Source of the DNA: Bacillus cereus ATCC 14579
Lineage (GTDB): Bacteria; Bacillota; Bacilli; Bacillales; Bacillaceae_G
Length of the DNA stretch: 64,000 nt
Direction: 5' to 3'
Assembly (NCBI RefSeq): GCF_000007825.1
Contig: NC_004722.1
Coordinates: 3,574,501 to 3,638,500 of the forward strand
Part shown: positions 8,640 to 15,494 of the stretch, piece after piece
Position numbering within the stretch: the first letter of the stretch is position 1
How the letters are laid out: the number at the start of each line of letters is the position of its first letter
Program-made: the position numbers and the translations under genes
The notes under the pieces: model-generated
Database searches by the model: none
Told to the model about the DNA's origin: nothing
The model's input: only the letters and a program-made list of their open reading frames with translations

Positions 8640-9057
8640 ATTTTTTCTTAATTTCCTCATATTTCGCATACCACTCAGGATATAACTTTTTAAATGATAC
8701 AGGGCGGAACCCTTCTTTTTTCGCACAAATATTCGTTGTGCTTGCAGTAATACACAGTTCACCATCACCATTATATATTTCATATCCATATACAACGCGA
8801 AGTGGGCTCACAGTATCTACCCATGTTTTTACGCTTGCTTTTTCTCCGTAACGCATCGCTTTACGGTATGAAATTTGTAAATCTAACACAGGAGAAATAA
8901 TTCCTTCTTTCTCCATTTCAACATATGAAAAACCTAAATCTTGTATAAGTTTCGTGCGACCTAACTCAAGCCACACTAAGTAGTTTGAATGGTAAACAAC
9001 ACCCATTTGATCTGTTTCCGCATAACGGATTTCAACTTCATGTTCTGCTACAAACAT
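8638..9057 (-). CDS. yneP: Hotdog-fold acyl-CoA thioesterase (YneP/YbgC-like)
   Basis: Predicted cytosolic thioesterase of 139 residues that hydrolyses acyl-CoA. The 4HBT signature TDQMGVVYHSNYLVWLE sits near residues 14-30, with the catalytic aspartate in TDQMG. The start chosen here (MFVAEHEVEIRYAE) follows AGAAGGCG with a 7-base spacer; a longer frame with 16 more residues lacks a site. Position between sleL (divergent) and yneR (convergent) matches B. subtilis yneP. The physiological substrate is unknown. Confidence 0.85.
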   Translation of the reverse strand: MFVAEHEVEIRYAETDQMGVVYHSNYLVWLELGRTKLIQDLGFSYVEMEKEGIISPVLDLQISYRKAMRYGEKASVKTWVDTVSPLRVVYGYEIYNGDGELCITASTTNICAKKEGFRPVSFKKLYPEWYAKYEEIKKK

Positions 9058-9166
9058 ATGTATTCGCCTTCTTTCACTTCTGCTACCTTGCATACATTTA
9101 ATCATAATACAGTGACATCAAAAATAAAATAAAAATAGTGAATCTTTTCCCGAAAGGAGCAAGCAT

Positions 9167-10459
9167 ATGATTCAAATTGTAACGGTTCGTAGTGGTGATA
9201 GCGTATATAGCTTGGCATCAAAATATGGATCAACACCTGACGAAATAGTAAAAGACAATGGATTAAATCCAGCTGAAACGCTCGTTGTTGGTCAGGCACT
9301 TATCGTTAATACGAAAGGGAATAATTATTATGTACAGCCTGGTGACAGCCTATATCGAATCTCTCAAACATATAATGTCCCCCTCGCTAGTTTAGCTAAA
9401 GTTAATAATTTATCTTTAAAATCTATTCTCCATGTCGGACAACAATTATACGTACCAAAAGGTACAAAACGAACTGTAGAATCCATCGCTTATTTACAGC
9501 CTTCCACTATACCGATTAAAGAGAGTTTAGTTAATGCTACACGTGCCATCAATCCATTTTTAACATACTTAGCTTATTTTAGTTTTGAGGCAAAAAGAGA
9601 TGGCACATTAAAAGAACCTACTGAAACAGCTAAAATCGCTAATATTGCAACGCAGGGTAAAACAATCCCTATGCTCGTTATTACAAATATTGAAAATGGT
9701 AATTTCAGTGCCGATCTAACATCGGTTATTTTACGCGACGCAACGATTCAAAACAAATTTATTACTAACATTTTGCAAACAGCTCAAAAATATGGCATGC
9801 GAGACATTCATTTCGATTTCGAGAGTGTAGCACCTGAAGACCGCGAGGCGTATAATCGCTTTTTACGAAATGTAAAAACACGCTTACCTAGCGGGTACAC
9901 ATTGAGCACAACTCTCGTACCGAAAACAAGTTCAAATCAAAAGGGAAAATTTTTCGAAGCTCACGATTATAAAGCGCAAGGGCAAATTGTTGATTTCGTC
10001 GTCATTATGACATATGACTGGGGATGGCAGGGCGGGCCACCGATGGCGATTTCTCCTATCGGTCCGGTGAAAGAAGTACTTCAATATGCAAAATCTCAAA
10101 TGCCTCCCCAAAAAATTATGATGGGGCAAAATTTATACGGGTTTGATTGGAAGCTTCCATTTAAACAAGGAAATCCACCCGCAAAAGCAATTAGCTCTGT
10201 CGCAGCTGTTACACTAGCTCGTAAATATAATGTCCCTATTCGTTATGATTTCACAGCCCAAGCTCCTCATTTTAATTATTTTGATGAAAACGGCGTGCAA
10301 CACGAAGTTTGGTTTGAAGATTCACGGTCTGTTCAAAGTAAATTCAATTTAATGAAAGAACAAGGTATAGGTGGTATTAGTTACTGGAAAATCGGTTTAC
10401 CATTCCCACAAAATTGGCGTTTACTTGTTGAAAACTTTACGATTACGAAAAAGGGCTGA
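9167..10459 (+). CDS. sleL: Spore cortex-fragment lytic enzyme, LysM + glycoside hydrolase family 18
   Basis: N-acetylglucosaminidase that breaks down cortex fragments during spore germination. Two LysM repeats at residues 3-47 and 53-97 anchor it to peptidoglycan; the GH18 barrel follows, with the acid motif DIHFDFES placing the catalytic Glu at 219 and Asp at 217. The 430-residue length and sequence match the B. cereus group SleL protein. There is no signal peptide, as usual for proteins made in the mother cell or loaded onto the developing spore. GAAAGGAGCAAGCAT precedes the ATG. The gene is inserted between yneP and tlp, which is a cereus-group difference from B. subtilis. Confidence 0.93.
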   Translation: MIQIVTVRSGDSVYSLASKYGSTPDEIVKDNGLNPAETLVVGQALIVNTKGNNYYVQPGDSLYRISQTYNVPLASLAKVNNLSLKSILHVGQQLYVPKGTKRTVESIAYLQPSTIPIKESLVNATRAINPFLTYLAYFSFEAKRDGTLKEPTETAKIANIATQGKTIPMLVITNIENGNFSADLTSVILRDATIQNKFITNILQTAQKYGMRDIHFDFESVAPEDREAYNRFLRNVKTRLPSGYTLSTTLVPKTSSNQKGKFFEAHDYKAQGQIVDFVVIMTYDWGWQGGPPMAISPIGPVKEVLQYAKSQMPPQKIMMGQNLYGFDWKLPFKQGNPPAKAISSVAAVTLARKYNVPIRYDFTAQAPHFNYFDENGVQHEVWFEDSRSVQSKFNLMKEQGIGGISYWKIGLPFPQNWRLLVENFTITKKG

Positions 10460-10477
10460 CAAAAGTCAGCCCTTTTT
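10448..10477. terminator. Bidirectional terminator of sleL and tlp
   Basis: Perfect 13-bp stem (AAAAAGGGCTGAC) with an AAAA loop. It starts inside the last codons of sleL and ends shortly before the tlp stop. Confidence 0.85.
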
Positions 10478-10487
10478 GTATATTTTG

Positions 10488-10685
10488 TTAAGATTCATCT
10501 TTGATTTCACTTTTTAATGAGTCAATACTTTCTAAACGTCTTTGATTTTTTGCTTCAATAGCAGCACGATCTTTTTCATTAGAAAGTTCCGCTGTTTCTT
10601 TTGCTTCATTAAAGTTATCAACTGTATTTTGCACCATTTCTTGTAACTTTTCAGCGTTGTCACTTCGATTATCTGGATTTGGCAT
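10488..10685 (-). CDS. tlp: Small acid-soluble spore protein Tlp
   Basis: Thioredoxin-like minor SASP of the spore core, 65 residues. It begins MPNPDNRSDNAEKLQEMVQN and is rich in Asn, Glu and Lys with predicted helices and no cysteine pair, as in B. subtilis Tlp. GGAGGGAAGTAC precedes the ATG. It is downstream of sspN on the same strand, as in the B. subtilis sspN-tlp operon, but here a stem-loop lies between them (10756-10782), so much of its transcription may need read-through or its own promoter. Made in the forespore. Confidence 0.92.
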   Translation of the reverse strand: MPNPDNRSDNAEKLQEMVQNTVDNFNEAKETAELSNEKDRAAIEAKNQRRLESIDSLKSEIKDES

Positions 10686-10755
10686 GTACTTCCCTCCTAA
10701 TATTGTATATACACACCATCTTAAATTACCTATCTTTCCTCAAATTTATACATAA

Positions 10756-10782
10756 AAAAGGAGAATGTAATATTCTCCTTTT
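10756..10782 (-). terminator. Stem-loop between sspN and tlp
   Basis: AAAAGGAGAAT / ATTCTCCTTTT, 11-bp perfect arms, 5-base loop. On the minus strand it follows the sspN stop by two bases and is itself followed by TATG, so it could terminate or only attenuate transcription into tlp. Confidence 0.7.
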
Positions 10783-10784
10783 CT

Positions 10785-10919
10785 TTAACCATTATCAACA
10801 ATCGGTTGTTTACCTGTTTGATCTTGCATTTGCTTTCCTTTATTTCCACCAGCTTTTTTTGATTGTGTTCCAATATGATTCGGTGCAAAGTCTTTTGAAT
10901 TTTTTTTCGGATTACCCAT
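10785..10919 (-). CDS. sspN: Small acid-soluble spore protein N
   Basis: Minor SASP of 44 residues. It begins [20 protein letters not shown] and continues with a Lys/Gly/Gln-rich tail ending QPIVDNG, as in Bacillus SspN. AAGGAGG lies 8 bases ahead of the ATG. The gene is too short for many gene finders. It precedes tlp, as in B. subtilis. The region just upstream holds a 13-bp perfect palindrome that overlaps the ribosome binding site and a probable sigma-G promoter. Expected in the spore core, synthesized only in the forespore. Confidence 0.92.
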
Positions 10920-10931
10920 TACTATCGCCTC

Positions 10932-10960
10932 CTTAACACTAGTATCGTACTAGTGTTAAG
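10932..10960 (-). repeat. 13-bp perfect palindrome at the sspN leader
   Basis: Arms CTTAACACTAGTA (10932-10944) and its exact complement (10948-10960) with a 3-base loop. On the minus strand the distal arm includes the first AAGG of the sspN Shine-Dalgarno sequence AAGGAGG (10928-10934). There is no T-run after it, so it does not look like a terminator of the fbpB-like gene. Confidence 0.8.
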
Positions 10961-10969
10961 AATTATTCA
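10940..10969 (-). promoter_or_regulatory. Probable sigma-G promoter of sspN
   Basis: On the minus strand TGAATA (10969-10964), 17 bases, GATACTA (10946-10940), close to the sigma-G pattern TGAATA/CATACTA. The -35 overlaps the stop codon of the fbpB-like gene and the -10 lies in the palindrome. Transcription would start about 10933, at the ribosome binding site itself. Confidence 0.5.
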
Positions 10970-11106
10970 GCTTGCTTAAAAAGTTTCATTTCATAACGTT
11001 TTTCAATGCGCTCTTCAATGCGATCAATTGCCTCACGATCGCTTAATAATTGTTGTTTATTTTCATTTACAAGTTCTTCAAACGATTTACGGCGACTTCT
11101 TCTCAT
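10963..11106 (-). CDS. FbpB-like small basic protein
   Basis: A 47-residue, highly basic protein beginning MRRSRRKSFEELVNENKQQL and continuing with SDREAIDRIEERIEKR. The KSFEELVNENK and IEERIEKR segments match the FbpB family of Fur-regulated basic proteins, which in B. subtilis help the FsrA small RNA spare iron. GAGGGTGAACAAC precedes the ATG. I cannot see a convincing 19-bp Fur box upstream, so iron control is not shown by the sequence here. The gene runs towards sspN and ends at the sspN promoter region. Family membership is fairly clear; function in this organism is inferred. Confidence 0.75.
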   Translation of the reverse strand: MRRSRRKSFEELVNENKQQLLSDREAIDRIEERIEKRYEMKLFKQAE

Positions 11107-11208
11107 GTTGTTCACCCTCTCTCCTTCGCTTTCTTATTACATAGTATGAGCAAACAAAAAACTCTTTAATCAGATTTGCAAGAAAATTTTATGTTTTAGT
11201 ACTCCTAA

Positions 11209-11246
11209 AAAAACTCCGTGTACAATATATTGCACACGGAGTTTTT
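11209..11246 (-). terminator. Terminator of the DnaQ-like exonuclease gene
   Basis: 13-bp perfect arms (AAAAACTCCGTGT) beginning at the stop codon; A5/T5 flanks. Confidence 0.8.
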
Positions 11247-12193
11247 CATACCATAATATTTAAATACTCTTTCAACTTTTCATCTGCATTCATTTCATTT
11301 TCTTTATAATCATGAAGCGCCTGTAATACAAAATCATACTGTTCTAAAATATAACTTTCTAATCTCATAACATCCTCTAAGCTATTAAGCATAATTCTCG
11401 TATTACCAACTTCACTTTTTAACGCTGGTTCACATTTTAAGCTTGTACATATTTCTTTCACATCTTCTTCTAATATCTCTGTTAATACATATTTCTTTCG
11501 CCCTTTTACCTTTACTCTCATAACTGGATAAAAAGCTTTTATATCTAAATAACTTCCTACGTTCATACAACGTAGCCATTCTACATTCCGTTTATTACAT
11601 GCAAGTATTTCTTTCACCGCTTCATATACCGCAGTTTCATCAAGCATAGCCTTATTTACTTTTCGTTTCCCTTCTTCTTCAATAGCTGCACACTTTTGAT
11701 AAACAGCAGCACACGTAATGCAATCGTCAAATGCATTATGAGAGCTTAAACGAATTCCAAGCATTCGTTTTAACGTTTCAAGTTTATGATTAGTCGCATG
11801 CTTCATGTATTTCTTCGCTAAAAATACAGTATCAATTACTTTATTTTTAGGTTCAGGCAACCCAAGCATATTTACATTACTTTTCAAAAAGCGCATATCA
11901 AAAGAAGCATTATGGGCCACAATAACATTTGTATGTAAAAATGCTAAAAATAAAGGTAACACTTCTTCAATCGTCGGAGCATCTGAAACGCGATAATTAG
12001 TAATACCTGTTAAACTCGTTATTCGGTCCGGAATTGGCCGCTCTGGATTCACGTATGAAACAAATTGATCTACTAATTCATGATTACGATATTTCACTGC
12101 TGCAACTTGAATAATTTTATCATTATAAGGGTTAAATCCTGTTGTTTCAAAATCAATTACAACATAATCTAACGGTAAGGATACATTCCCCAC
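11246..12193 (-). CDS. DnaQ-like 3'-5' exonuclease, DEDDh type
   Basis: A 315-residue protein whose first 180 residues form an exonuclease domain of the DNA polymerase III epsilon type: ExoI VIDFETTGF (about 12-20), ExoII HNASFDMRFL and ExoIII HNAFDDC with the DEDDh histidine. The C-terminal part has no domain I recognise. The GTG start at 12193 follows AAAGGAG by 8 bases; a GTG nine bases further upstream would overlap the site. Such proteins act in DNA repair or RNA processing. It lies between yneN and the fbpB-like gene, an insertion compared with B. subtilis. Confidence 0.85.
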   Translation of the reverse strand: MGNVSLPLDYVVIDFETTGFNPYNDKIIQVAAVKYRNHELVDQFVSYVNPERPIPDRITSLTGITNYRVSDAPTIEEVLPLFLAFLHTNVIVAHNASFDMRFLKSNVNMLGLPEPKNKVIDTVFLAKKYMKHATNHKLETLKRMLGIRLSSHNAFDDCITCAAVYQKCAAIEEEGKRKVNKAMLDETAVYEAVKEILACNKRNVEWLRCMNVGSYLDIKAFYPVMRVKVKGRKKYVLTEILEEDVKEICTSLKCEPALKSEVGNTRIMLNSLEDVMRLESYILEQYDFVLQALHDYKENEMNADEKLKEYLNIMV

Positions 12194-12308
12194 TCCATAC
12201 ACTCCTTTATCTCTAAACGGTTATATTTCTTACATCATATCATGAAGTGATTACTACTTGAAAAAGAAAAGGCAGAAATGGGAACTCTCCACCTCTACCT
12301 TTTCACCA

Positions 12309-12884
12309 TTATTTTAATTTAGCAACTCTTTTCTCCATCTCTTTTTGTGTCATCGGCCCAATAAACTTATCTTGAATGACACCTTTTGTATCTATAAAAT
12401 ACGAAGTTGGAATCGTAATTACTTTATACGCTGTTGTCACATCAATGTTCTTGTCCAATAAAACAGGAAAAGTAATTCCTTTTTCTTTAATAAAATTGCT
12501 TACCTTCTCTTCCCCCCCACCTTTTTCTGAAGGCGTATAATTGACCGCTAAAATTTCTACGTTCTCTTTATGTTCTTTATAGAAAGCCTCCATATCAGGC
12601 ATTTCTTGTTGGCAAGGTCCACACCACGTTGCCCAAAAGTTTAAAATCACTTTCTTTCCTTTTAAATCTGATAGCTTTACATTCGTTCCATCTAACTTCG
12701 TTAATTCGAAGTCTGGCGCACTCTTCCCTATTTCAATACCATTCCTTGCGATAATCTCTTTCATCGCAGCTTCACTTTTTTCTTGCTTCACTTTTACCGC
12801 CTGCTCTTTATTACCAAACTGTTCATAAGCTGCATATCCCGCTAAACAAAGTAACACTACAATAATCGTAAGCTTCCGCCACAT
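12309..12884 (-). CDS. yneN: TlpA/ResA-type thiol-disulfide oxidoreductase (YneN-like)
   Basis: Extracytoplasmic thioredoxin-fold protein of 191 residues. An N-terminal anchor (about 5-22) is followed by a charged linker, the AhpC/TSA-Redoxin domain and the active-site motif WATWCGPCQQEMP, then the cis-proline loop TIPTSYF. ResA, StoA and YneN share this layout; they reduce or oxidize cysteines in cytochrome c or coat proteins. Position next to citB and near sspN equals B. subtilis yneN. Upstream it is separated by 195 bases from a divergent gene. Confidence 0.87.
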   Translation of the reverse strand: MWRKLTIIVVLLCLAGYAAYEQFGNKEQAVKVKQEKSEAAMKEIIARNGIEIGKSAPDFELTKLDGTNVKLSDLKGKKVILNFWATWCGPCQQEMPDMEAFYKEHKENVEILAVNYTPSEKGGGEEKVSNFIKEKGITFPVLLDKNIDVTTAYKVITIPTSYFIDTKGVIQDKFIGPMTQKEMEKRVAKLK

Positions 12885-13079
12885 TTTATATCACCCTAAC
12901 GTATTATCTTCTTTTAACACATTCATCAAAATACTATATACCTTATTTTAGCTTATACGGACAAGCTTGGAAATATTCACATTCTAAATAATCAGAATTT
13001 TTATAACTATGATGAAATATTTACCTTTCCATCATATAATTAGAAATAAATATAATATTTTACAATGAAAGGAGCTCTC

Positions 13080-13295
13080 ATGAATTTATTTGAAAAAATA
13101 CTTCTATATATTCTTAGTTTTATATTTTCCCCAATCGGAATTATCACATGGATTATCTCACTATTTAGTAAAGATCCTGAAAAAAAACAAGTTGGACGTA
13201 TTTGTCTCTATATCGCATTAATCTCATTTATCCTTTGGGCAGGCCTCGGCATTATTACTTTTTTCACGATGACTACCATTACTACTATAGAATAG
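13080..13295 (+). CDS. Small membrane protein of unknown function, 71 residues
   Basis: The start is the ATG preceded by AAAGGAGCTCTC; an ATG 15 bases upstream has no site. Two hydrophobic segments are visible (about 7-28 and 45-67) separated by a charged turn SKDPEKKQVGR, suggesting a hairpin membrane protein with both ends on the same side. It is 20 bases ahead of another small membrane-associated gene on the same strand, so the two form an operon. No family recognised. Confidence 0.7.
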   Translation: MNLFEKILLYILSFIFSPIGIITWIISLFSKDPEKKQVGRICLYIALISFILWAGLGIITFFTMTTITTIE

Positions 13296-13315
13296 TTATA
13301 GAAAGGATGATTATT

Positions 13316-13639
13316 TTGGGAGAACACCCTATCACCAAAGAGCTACGCTATATACGAATATGCTTAGTTATTTTAGTAATCGTTCTTTTATTTTTCAACA
13401 GTGAAAAAGTCGTTGAAATTTCTACAAATCATGATTCCATAGAAAATGTTCCCACCAGTAATATGACACAAATTGCGGAAAATACATTCGCTATTCAAGA
13501 ATATAATCCATTACTAAGTAGCGAACATACAATTAAGATTTTCAAATATAATCCAGATACAAATCAACTTACTCTCGTCAAAGAAGTTAATTCTAGTGAT
13601 CCGAATTCTTATACTTATCAACTTAATGAGAACGAATAA
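13316..13639 (+). CDS. Putative single-span membrane protein with extracytoplasmic domain
   Basis: A protein of about 107 residues. The best start is TTG at 13316 with GAAAGG 9 bases upstream; an in-frame ATG at 13307 touches that site. The N-terminus is basic, then one membrane span (ICLVILVIVLLFF) and about 75 polar residues outside the membrane. It ends ...YTYQLNENE. The stop codon is the first base set of a bcr-like repeat. Operon partner of the preceding small membrane protein. I do not recognise the family. Confidence 0.6.
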   Translation: MGEHPITKELRYIRICLVILVIVLLFFNSEKVVEISTNHDSIENVPTSNMTQIAENTFAIQEYNPLLSSEHTIKIFKYNPDTNQLTLVKEVNSSDPNSYTYQLNENE

Positions 13640-13695
13640 AGTGAAACTTTAATCAGCCCTCACCAATCGGGCTGCCCGGCAAATAGCGGAATAAA
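13638..13695 (+). repeat. bcr-like dispersed repeat, copy 1
   Basis: Begins inside the stop codon with AAAGTGAAACTTTAATCAG, then ACCAATCGGGCTGCCC and ATAGCGGAATAAA. A second copy with the same order of blocks lies at 57353-57407. The layout fits the small dispersed repeats (bcr) of the B. cereus group; the class number cannot be assigned by eye. Confidence 0.65.
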
Positions 13696-13716
13696 GATAA
13701 GGGCATTACATATCTC

Positions 13717-15376
13717 TTATCTTTTTGTTTGCAACTCTTTGTACAATGAGTTGCAATTTAATAATTCTCTAGGATTCCCACATTCCACAATAGTCCCATT
13801 CTTTATGACAACAACACAATCTGCTATCATCGCTCTCTCTACATCATGTGTTGCCACAATTCTCGTTACATTTCTCCCTATCCCTTCAATTATATTCCAA
13901 ACCAGTTCTTGATTGCCTGGATCTAACCCAGCCGTCGGTTCATCTAAAATAATAAGAGTTGGATTTGATACAATCGCTCGCAATAATGCGAGACGTTTTC
14001 TTTCGCCTCCTGAAAGCTCTTCACCGCTTTTATGTAGCACAGTTTGACTCCCTTCAGGTAACCCTCTAATAATCGGCGTTACATTTATAAGTTCACTATT
14101 TTTTTCTAACTGATTTTCTAAACACTCTTCCCCGAAATACATATTCTCTGTTACCGTCGTTCGGAAAAAACGTGGTTCTTGCCAAACTGTAGTCATACGA
14201 GCTTCATTACCATAATAAGCAATGCTACCGTTAGATGGTTTATACAAGCCCGTTATTAACTTTAAAAGCGTTGTTTTTCCTGCACCGCTTTCTCCCACAA
14301 TAATAACGAGTTCACCAGGACGAATTTGCAAATCAATATTACGAATTCTGCATTTCTCTTCGTCATTCTCCTGAAATGAAACATTTGTTATCCTGATACC
14401 CATCGCTCTTTCTACATTGTTATCTGCTGCTCGTTTATTTAAAAAGCAAAAAGTTCTATTTGCCGAAGCGACTGCAACTTGTGTCATTATTAATAAATCG
14501 CCTACATAACGGACAGGGAAAAAGAGCATCTCAATTGTCGCTAACACTGCAATGAGTGAACCAACTTCTATTTCTCCCCTCATTATTTTTTGTGCACCTA
14601 TAATGAGAACAAGGATATATGCTCCTGTTTCAATCACCGTTCCAACTACTCCAATACAATGTTGCATCATCGTCTTCTTTACTTCCGATTTATACGATTG
14701 TGCCGTTACTCTTTTAAATAAGCGAATTGCCCATTTTTCTTTTTGTAAACTACGTAAATCTTGTACTCCTTTTACAAACTGTGACACCATCTCTACGACA
14801 CTTGACTGATTTTTTTGAGCAATGCTTGCGATATTTCTTACCTTTTCCCCAAGCAACATCGGAACTGTTGCACTTAAAAATAAAAACGGAGTTATCCACA
14901 ATATGAACTGTATATCTATATGTTGTAGTGCTATGAACGCACCTATAAATTGCGCAATGGCATGTATATATTCTATTAATATAGAACTATATAACCTAAT
15001 CCAATTCGGAATATCAGATACAACTAGCGTCTCTAACTCTCCTTGTTTAATTTTCTCACTCTCTTCAAACGGTAATAGGGAAAAAATGGCGCAATACATC
15101 TATACGCTTCTCTCGTAATATTCGCTGACTCGCTTTTGAGCTTATATAATCAAATGAGAGGTTGTTCACCCACATCAACAAGCGGCAAACTGTAAACAAA
15201 GTAATGTAAAAATATGCTCCCTTCAACTCCCGTTGAATCAAATTATCTACAATTAGTCCCATGAATAGTGGCCGAGATAAATTTAAAATCGCTGCAAAAA
15301 GCCCACTACATACAGCTGCTATTACTAATATTTTTTCTTTCTGTAACGGTAACAAAATTCTTTTATATTCTTTCAT
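13717..15376 (-). pseudogene. Frameshifted ABC exporter (permease-ATPase half transporter)
   Basis: Two adjoining frames together make one type I ABC half transporter of about 560 residues. The first (from ATG 15376, after GGAGGAAACGTC) covers membrane spans 1-2 and ends KRIDVLRHFFPITV; the second, from about 15085 on, resumes with SLLPFEESEKIKQGELETL, the rest of the membrane domain and an intact ATPase: Walker A GESGAGKTTLL, signature LSGGERKR, Walker B LIILDEPTAGLD and THD switch. The break is in a run of six T (coding strand) near 15073-15078; one more T restores the frame. Substrate unknown. It lies between citB and the small membrane genes. Either a recent pseudogene or a base-calling error. 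Confidence 0.85.
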
Positions 15377-15407
15377 GACGTTTCCTCCATTTTTTCACAG
15401 TAAAAAG

Positions 15408-15439
15408 AAAGGGATGAAACCAAATGGTTTCATCCCTTT
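15408..15439 (-). terminator. Second hairpin after citB
   Basis: 14-bp perfect arms (AAAGGGATGAAACC) with AAAT loop, followed on the minus strand by CTTTTTAC. Confidence 0.8.
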
Positions 15440-15448
15440 CCATAAAAT

Positions 15449-15476
15449 AAGGAAGCTAACAGTTGTTAGCTTCCTT
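15449..15476 (-). terminator. First hairpin after citB
   Basis: 12-bp perfect arms (AAGGAAGCTAAC) with a 4-base loop, followed by ATTTTATGG. Together with the next hairpin it makes a tandem terminator for aconitase. Confidence 0.8.
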
Positions 15477-15494
15477 CTCGTTCATTTCAATTAT

